Shown: in pieces, positions 58,953 to 64,000 of the stretch
Position numbering within the stretch: position 1 is the first letter of the stretch
How the letters are laid out: each line of letters begins with the position of its first letter
From: VXNF01 sp965116465
GTDB taxonomy: Bacteria; Actinomycetota; Acidimicrobiia; Acidimicrobiales; CATQHL01
DNA length: 64,000 nucleotides
Assembly: GCA_965116465.1 (NCBI GenBank)
Contig: OZ220687.1
Location: 124,001 to 188,000 of the forward strand
Direction of reading: 5' to 3'
Notes under the pieces: model-generated
What the model was told of the DNA's origin: nothing
Databases searched by the model: none
What the model saw: the letters and a program-made list of their open reading frames with translations, nothing else
Position numbers and translations under genes: made by a program

Positions 58953-59987
58953 TCAGGGCCGCAGCAGGATCTTGCCGAAGAAGTCGCCGGCCAGCAGGCG
59001 GTCCTGCGCCGCGCCGGCCTCGGCCAGCGGCAGCACCGAGTCGACCGGGGCGACGAAGTCGCCGCCGCAGTAGGTCTCCCAGACCGGCGCGAACTCCTCG
59101 GGCCGGTAGGGATCCGAGCCCATGATGCGCAGGCCCGAGTGGAACAGGTGGCCCAGAGACGGGATCGCGACCGAGTCGCCCGTGGTGTTGCCGCAGTTGA
59201 CCAGCCGCCCGCGAGTCCCGAGCGCGAACAGGGACGCCTCCCACAACGCCGGGCCGACGTGGTCGAACACCATGTCGACTCCTGCCCCGCCGGTCACCGA
59301 CCTCGCCCAGGCCGTCACGTCGGTCGTGCGGTTGTTGGCCGTCTCGGCGGCGCCCAACCGGCGCGCCCCTGCACACTTGGCCTCGCTGCCGGCGGTGGCC
59401 AACACCGTCGCCCCGGCGTGGCGGGCCAGCTGGATCGCGGCGGTCGAGACCCCGCTACCGGCGGCGTGGATCAGCAGCGTCTCGCCTGCCTGCAGGCCGC
59501 CCACGTCGAACAGGGCGTGCGCCGCGGTCATCCAGCAGGTGGGGAACACCGCCGCGACCTCGAAGGACATCTCGTCGGGCACCGGGTAGGTGTGGCTGGC
59601 CGGCGCCAGGCAGAGCTCGGCGTAGCCGCCGTCGGCGGTTGCGCCTATGACGCCCAGCTCGCCGTACAGATCGCCCCGGCCCGCCAGGCGGGAGCCCTCG
59701 GGCACGCCCGACAGCGACGGGTCCACCACCACCCGGTCCCCCACCGCAACGCCGGCGACGGACCCACCGGCGGCGACCACAGTACCGGCCAGGTCCATGC
59801 CGGCGATGTGCGGCAGCGCGAAGCCCGGCATGGTGAACCAGCCGGCTCGCTGGATGACATCGAGGCGGTTCAGAGCGGCCGCCGCCACCTGCACCACCAC
59901 ATCCAACGGCCCGGGCTCGGGGTCGGGCACCTCGGTCAGGCGCAGCACTTCGGGCCCGCCGTGGCTGTCGTACAGGACCGCCTTCAT
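58953..59987 (-). CDS. MDR-family (quinone-oxidoreductase-like) dehydrogenase
   Basis: A 344-residue NAD(P)H oxidoreductase of the medium-chain superfamily. GMDLAGTVVAAGGSVAGVAV is the catalytic-domain core, and HAAGSGVSTAAIQLARHAG the Rossmann motif for NAD(P). The family's usual catalytic zinc ligands and structural Cys cluster are not evident, which points to the zinc-free quinone oxidoreductase type. It lies directly before the small ORF and the TlpA-like gene on the same strand, so the three may be one unit. Confidence 0.9.
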   Translation of the reverse strand: MKAVLYDSHGGPEVLRLTEVPDPEPGPLDVVVQVAAAALNRLDVIQRAGWFTMPGFALPHIAGMDLAGTVVAAGGSVAGVAVGDRVVVDPSLSGVPEGSRLAGRGDLYGELGVIGATADGGYAELCLAPASHTYPVPDEMSFEVAAVFPTCWMTAAHALFDVGGLQAGETLLIHAAGSGVSTAAIQLARHAGATVLATAGSEAKCAGARRLGAAETANNRTTDVTAWARSVTGGAGVDMVFDHVGPALWEASLFALGTRGRLVNCGNTTGDSVAIPSLGHLFHSGLRIMGSDPYRPEEFAPVWETYCGGDFVAPVDSVLPLAEAGAAQDRLLAGDFFGKILLRP

Positions 59988-60054
59988 TGCACCCTCCGGA
60001 GTCGTCCGTTCTCGCCGCCCGCCCGATCACACGCCGTGATCAGTTCAGGCCCCT

Positions 60055-61656
60055 TCAGGCTTCCGCGGCGGCGCGGCCGGCCAGCAGGAACTTGCGGATC
60101 TTGCCGACCGACGTGCGGGGCAACTCGTCCAGCAAGGTGAGATCGCGAGGCATCGCCGCCTTGCCGAGCCGCTCGCCGCACCATGCCAGCAGCTCGGCCG
60201 TGCTGGGGGGTCGGGCCGGGTCGCGGGCGACGACGAATCCCACCGGCACCTCGTCGCGGATCGGGTCGGGGCGGCCCACCACGGCCGCTTCGAGGACGGC
60301 GGGATGGGCGGCCAGGACCGCTTCCACGGCCACGACCGACACGTTCTCACCCGAGACCTTCAGTACCTCGCTGTGGCGGCCGTCGAAGTAGTAGTGGCCC
60401 GCGGCGTCACGTCGGGCCCGGTCCCCGGTCAGCAGCCAGCCGTGCCGGAACGAGGCCTCGGTGGTCTCCGGGTCGTCGAGATAGCCGGCGAACAGCGTGA
60501 CGCCGCGCTCACCGCCCACCACCAGTTCGCCGATCTCGCCATCAGGAACCGGCCCGCCGGCGGCATCCTGGATGTCGACCAGGCAGCCCGGAGTCTGCTG
60601 TCCCATCGAGGAGGGCACCGGGTTCTCGCGGGGGTTGGTCAGCGGCGCCGGCAGTGTCTCGGTCATGCCCCAGAGCTGGCGCGGCAGGCAGCCGAAGAGT
60701 TCGGAGAGCTGCGCGTACTGGTCGTCGTTCACGTTCTGGGCGTACCAGCAGTGGTCCAGGTTGAGCTTGGGACCGGCGGAGCCGCGGGCCAGGATCATGC
60801 GCATCGGCGCGGCGAAGAGGCTGGCCGCGGTGGCGTCCCCGGCGGTGGCCTGGGCGCAGAAGCGGCTGGCCGAGAAGGCCGGCTGCAACACGATGGCGGC
60901 CCCCGACCAGATGCCCGCGGCGAAGGAGTAGTACTGCGCGTTGCCGTGGAACAGCGGCAGCACCACCAGCAGCCGGTGCCCGGGGCCGAAGTTGGCCCGG
61001 TCGGCCATGATCCTGCCGCAGAAGGCGTAGTTGGCCTGCGTGATCTCCACACCCTTGGGCCGACCGGTGGTGCCGGAGGTGAACATGATCGCAGCGGTGT
61101 CGCGGATTCCGACATCAGCCCGGCCCGGTGCAGGAGCACCGCGCCCGGCTTCGCCGATCACACTCTCGAGGTCCGGGGCGTGCTCGTCGACCGCGATGAC
61201 GTCCATGTCGGCGGTGGGCTCCAACTCCGAGGCCTCGGCAACGGCCTTGCGGTACTCCCCGGCCCGATCGGCGGAGCAGAGCCCCACCGCCGGATTCGTC
61301 CGGGAGATGTGCTCCGCCAATTCGGGCGCCCGGCCGAAGGGGTCCGAGGGAACCATGACGGCGCCCAACCGCACCGATGCCAGCCAGACGGCGACGAAGG
61401 CCGGCCCGTTGGCCAGCGCCATGTGCACGGCCCTCCCGTGTCGCGCTCCCGCGGCATGAAGGCGAGCCGCCAACCGATCGACCTGGCGATCGAAGGCGCC
61501 GTAGCTCCACTCGCCGACGGTGCCGTCAGGCGCCGCGTAGCGCAGGAACAGTGCACCCGGATCCCGCTCGACGGTCCGATCCCAGACCTCGGCGAACGTC
61601 ACCGGCTCGAGCCACCGGCCCGGAGCAGCGATCCCGGGAGGGGGCCGGACGGTCAT
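60055..61656 (-). CDS. AMP-binding acyl-CoA synthetase/ligase
   Basis: Activates a carboxylic acid to its CoA thioester through an acyl-AMP. The 533-residue protein has the P-loop-like IMFTSGTTGRPKGVE, the hinge YFDGRHSEVLKVSGENVS, and the catalytic lysine in PRTSVGKIRKFLL near the end. The branch (CaiC/FadD-like short to medium or aryl acid) cannot be decided. Its ATG overlaps the hyuB stop (ATGA), so it is co-translated after the hydantoinase subunits. The gap of 67 bp to the MDR gene may still allow one transcript. Confidence 0.92.
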   Translation of the reverse strand: MTVRPPPGIAAPGRWLEPVTFAEVWDRTVERDPGALFLRYAAPDGTVGEWSYGAFDRQVDRLAARLHAAGARHGRAVHMALANGPAFVAVWLASVRLGAVMVPSDPFGRAPELAEHISRTNPAVGLCSADRAGEYRKAVAEASELEPTADMDVIAVDEHAPDLESVIGEAGRGAPAPGRADVGIRDTAAIMFTSGTTGRPKGVEITQANYAFCGRIMADRANFGPGHRLLVVLPLFHGNAQYYSFAAGIWSGAAIVLQPAFSASRFCAQATAGDATAASLFAAPMRMILARGSAGPKLNLDHCWYAQNVNDDQYAQLSELFGCLPRQLWGMTETLPAPLTNPRENPVPSSMGQQTPGCLVDIQDAAGGPVPDGEIGELVVGGERGVTLFAGYLDDPETTEASFRHGWLLTGDRARRDAAGHYYFDGRHSEVLKVSGENVSVVAVEAVLAAHPAVLEAAVVGRPDPIRDEVPVGFVVARDPARPPSTAELLAWCGERLGKAAMPRDLTLLDELPRTSVGKIRKFLLAGRAAAEA

Positions 61657-63254
61657 CCGGCGGCGCCGTCTCCGTCGCCCCGCTCAACGGGTGGGCCGTA
61701 GCCGCCCCCGCCCGGGAGATCGAGGCGGACCACGTCGTCGGGCTCCAGACTCAGGCGGGCCTGGGTGGTGACGGGCTCGCCGTTCACGCGGAAGCGGCCC
61801 GGCGCACCCGGCTCGCCGCCGTCGAGACCCTGCGGCGCGGCGGTCAGGCGGCTGGTCACGGCGTTCAGTTGCCACTCGCGGTCGGTGTCCACCAGGAACT
61901 CGATGGTCTGGCCGTCGCCGCCGGGCTGGCGGCCTACGCCCCCGGAGCCCACGCGCAACTCCTTGCGCAGGAAGCGGATCGGCGCCGAGGCCTCCACGAC
62001 CTCCACCGGCACCGCCGCCACGCCCGTGGGGTACGAGCAGGCCGAGAGCCCGGGCTTGGTGGCCCGCCCTCCCACGCCGCCGGCGTAGGTGAACATGGCG
62101 GTGATGAAGGGGCTCCCGTCGGGGTGGGAGCCGCTGACCTGCATGGTCCACACCGCACCGGAACCCTCCGCCATGGCCTGGGACGGCTCGAGCGGCGCCA
62201 GCGCCTTCAGCAGGGCGTTGGGCAGGAACATGCCCACCACGTGGCGCGCCGTGCACGGCTGCGGCGACACCGCGTTGACGATCGACCCCTCGGGCGCCGC
62301 CAGGCGGATCGGCGCCAGGCTGCCGTGGTTGTTGGGGATCTCGGGATTCAACATCGACCTGACGGTGAATGTGGTGTAGGCGTGCGTGTAGTTGCGCACG
62401 ACGTTGATCCCCCAACGGCTCGCCTCCGACGAACCCTCGTAGGACACCAGGATCTCACCCGCCTCGGGGTCCACGGTCACCTCGCAGTGGATGGTCACCG
62501 TCGAGCCGTCGGCGAGGTCCAGCAGGGCCTCCGCCTCGTGGACGCCCGCCGGCAGGGCGCGGATGCTCTCGCGGGTGGCCTCCTCGGAGCGCTCGATGAT
62601 CTCGTCGGCCAGGTCGTCGATGTCATCGAGCCCCCAGGCGTCACAGAGTGTCAGCAGGCGCTCCGCCCCCACCGCCGCCGAGGCCATCTGGGCGTGCAGG
62701 TCGCCGGCGACGTGATCCGGCGTGCGCACGTTGGAGAGGATGAAGTTCCACACGTCACCGTTGCGCTCACCGGCCGCCATGAGCTTGCAGATGGGGATCC
62801 AGAGCCCCTCCTCGAACACGTCGCGCCCGCCGGCGCCGATGCCGTAGCCGCCCACGTCGGAGTGGTGGATCGTGGAGCAGAAGAAGGCGATGAGCCGCCC
62901 GCCGCGGAACACCGGCGTCATGACCGTCACGTCGAGCAACTGGCCGCACGTCTTGTAGGGGTCGTTGGTGATGAGCACGTCGCCCGGCGCCAGCGTCTCG
63001 GCCGGGTGCTCGGCGAGCACCGCCATGACGCCCATCGCCAGGGAGTTGATGTGGCCGGGCGTGCCCGTCACGGCCTGGGCGACCATGCGCCCCCTCGGAT
63101 CGAAGAGGCCGTTGGCGAGATCCCCCGCCTCCCGCACGATGGGGCTGAAGGCCGAGCGCTGCAGGGCGGTCGCCTGCTCGTTGACCGTGGAGATGATGCT
63201 CTGCCAGAGAACCTGCAGGTCGACACCGTCGAAGCGCCGCGCCGCCGGGCTCAT
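61653..63254 (-). CDS. hyuB: Hydantoinase B/oxoprolinase family protein
   Basis: The beta-type subunit of an ATP-dependent hydantoinase, oxoprolinase or acetone-carboxylase-like enzyme, 533 residues. DPRGRMVAQAVTGTPGHINS, DVLITNDPYKTCGQLLDVTV and FFCSTIHHSDVGGYG (metal-ligand region) are diagnostic, as is the C-terminal LPGGGGYGPP. ATG 63254 overlaps the hyuA stop by 4 bp; a longer frame upstream would read through hyuA. With hyuA upstream and the acyl-CoA ligase downstream it forms one operon. The natural substrate is unknown. Confidence 0.92.
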   Translation of the reverse strand: MSPAARRFDGVDLQVLWQSIISTVNEQATALQRSAFSPIVREAGDLANGLFDPRGRMVAQAVTGTPGHINSLAMGVMAVLAEHPAETLAPGDVLITNDPYKTCGQLLDVTVMTPVFRGGRLIAFFCSTIHHSDVGGYGIGAGGRDVFEEGLWIPICKLMAAGERNGDVWNFILSNVRTPDHVAGDLHAQMASAAVGAERLLTLCDAWGLDDIDDLADEIIERSEEATRESIRALPAGVHEAEALLDLADGSTVTIHCEVTVDPEAGEILVSYEGSSEASRWGINVVRNYTHAYTTFTVRSMLNPEIPNNHGSLAPIRLAAPEGSIVNAVSPQPCTARHVVGMFLPNALLKALAPLEPSQAMAEGSGAVWTMQVSGSHPDGSPFITAMFTYAGGVGGRATKPGLSACSYPTGVAAVPVEVVEASAPIRFLRKELRVGSGGVGRQPGGDGQTIEFLVDTDREWQLNAVTSRLTAAPQGLDGGEPGAPGRFRVNGEPVTTQARLSLEPDDVVRLDLPGGGGYGPPVERGDGDGAAG

Positions 63255-64000
63255 GCCGCCTCCCGTGTGGCCAGCATGCTGCTGTCGGCATTGACCTCGA
63301 CGGTCCAGCCCGGGCGGATCACCACGGTCGTCTCCGCCTCGCTGATGATGACCGGACCGTCGAGCCGCGTCCCCGCCGGCAACCGGGCGCGCTCGTAGAT
63401 CGCCACCTCGTCGGGTTCGCGATCCCGGCCGAAGCGCACCGTGCGCCAACTGATCGGGACCGCCGCACCACCGGCGGGCGCCGCCAGATCCGGCTCCACG
63501 CCCGTCACGGGTGCCCACGCCGACAACCGCCAGGTCACGACCTCGGCGGGCACATCGTCGATCGTGAGCCCGTAGACCCGCTTGTACTCGGCTTCGAAGG
63601 CGGCGAGCGTCTCAGCATCGTCGGTGGGCCATTCGGGTCCCTCGCCCAACCAGACCGTGATCTCGTTGCCCTGACCGCGATAGCGGACGTCGATGCCGTA
63701 GCGGAAACGCACCTCGGAGGCGGGCACGCCCGCCCCGGCCAGGACGCGCCGCCCCTCACCGCGCATGGACTCGAGGAGTTCGGCGGCGGCGTCGCTCCGC
63801 AGGTCGGTCAGCGGCCGCAGCAGGCTGCGGGCCAGATCTATGCGCACCGGCGTGACCAGCGTCCCGAACGCCGAGAGCACGCTGGCGTGCACCGGGAACA
63901 CCACCCGGGAGGACTCCACCAGCTCCGCCACCCGGCAGGCGTGCACGGGACCGGCCCCGCCGAAGGCCAGCAGCGTCACTCCCCGCAGGTCCACCCCCCG
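63251..64000 (-). CDS. hyuA: Hydantoinase A/oxoprolinase family protein, C-terminal part (5' end outside window)
   Basis: The ATP-binding alpha-type subunit partner of HyuB. Visible here: LLAFGGAGPVHACRVAELVE with the phosphate-binding Gly motif, FPVHASVLSAFGTLVTPVRI, and a beta-rich C-terminal region ending DGPVIISEAETTVVIRPGWTV. The frame stays open to the window edge, so the N-terminal actin-like part is missing. ATGA overlap with hyuB. Full-length members are about 680-700 residues, so roughly a third is present. Confidence 0.92.
   Translation of the reverse strand, partial: RGVDLRGVTLLAFGGAGPVHACRVAELVESSRVVFPVHASVLSAFGTLVTPVRIDLARSLLRPLTDLRSDAAAELLESMRGEGRRVLAGAGVPASEVRFRYGIDVRYRGQGNEITVWLGEGPEWPTDDAETLAAFEAEYKRVYGLTIDDVPAEVVTWRLSAWAPVTGVEPDLAAPAGGAAVPISWRTVRFGRDREPDEVAIYERARLPAGTRLDGPVIISEAETTVVIRPGWTVEVNADSSMLATREAA

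Noticed and set aside
58108..59376. TlpA-like ORF taken as ending at the TGA 58108-58110 and starting at 59376
   Set aside because: The front overlaps the MDR dehydrogenase in another frame, and the stop cuts the redoxin domain in its active site while homology continues in frame after it.
1..64000. tRNA, rRNA, CRISPR arrays, insertion sequences, prophage genes
   Set aside because: None recognised on reading; a dedicated tRNA or CRISPR search could not be run here.

Overview
This is a gene-dense, GC-rich stretch of an actinobacterial chromosome. Genes are packed with 4-bp ATGA overlaps, GTG and TTG starts are frequent, and a complete Pup-proteasome locus (mpa, dop, pup, prcB, prcA, pafA, fused pafBC) is followed by tatA-tatC-helY, the order familiar from Mycobacterium. 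DUF3151, CvpA and DUF4193-like genes fit the same phylum. I infer the class Acidimicrobiia (perhaps a marine or host-associated lineage), from gene content only. I saw no rRNA, tRNA, CRISPR array, prophage or insertion sequence, and there is no gene-free gap longer than 300 bp.

Layout. 1-9.9 kb: core metabolism (pyruvate kinase tail, DUF3151, MobA, RNase D, ClC transporter, and a minus-strand transketolase-transaldolase operon led by a FIST-domain protein). 9.9-14.8 kb: D-Ala-D-Ala carboxypeptidase, LON-domain protein, small membrane proteins, TrmI, CvpA, ferredoxin. 14.9-24.9 kb: Pup-proteasome locus and signal peptidase I with a long proline-rich front. 24.9-35.5 kb: GDPD, Tat translocase, HelY helicase, M20 hydrolase, a tandem ThyX-like protein, acidic zinc-ribbon protein, GNAT, NUDIX. 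35.5-39.7 kb: a TPP riboswitch and the thiamine ABC transporter thiBPQ. 39.8-41.8 kb: an AAA_14/DUF4143 ATPase and the remains of two toxin-antitoxin modules.

41.8-64 kb is accessory. It holds three large paralogous exported proteins, each with seven RCC1-type Cys-pair repeats, a C-terminal HELAH metallopeptidase-like domain and an invariant DGGC carboxy-terminus. They are interleaved with flavoenzymes (an OYE-family reductase, two nitroreductases, an acyl-CoA dehydrogenase) and a metallo-beta-lactamase-fold hydrolase. Further on are a Rieske oxygenase, two VOC proteins, an MDR dehydrogenase, an acyl-CoA ligase and hydantoinase/oxoprolinase subunits, which look like a catabolic gene set.

The most unusual gene is at 57808-58776 on the minus strand. 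It is a TlpA/DsbE-like exported thioredoxin-fold protein whose first active-site Cys position is an in-frame TGA, followed by 99 codons of coherent thioredoxin-fold sequence. It is a candidate selenoprotein, UxxC instead of CxxC. Its N-terminal half carries the same roughly 50-residue module (consensus ARRLEDGRxEF ... GERLLPxRRFFP ... GRWLxSS) that opens two of the RCC1-HELAH proteins. I found no name for this module. Together these genes suggest an undescribed set of exported, cysteine-rich proteins, possibly with a dedicated redox partner (inference).

Regulatory signals include a TPP riboswitch; a recurring TANNNT-N6-(A/G)TG arrangement that implies leaderless transcripts at several genes, including tatA and prcB; a strong hairpin between pup and prcB; palindromic operators before both antitoxin genes; and a dispersed palindromic repeat (core ATTCCGGCNNNGGCCGGAAT) in four intergenic spots.
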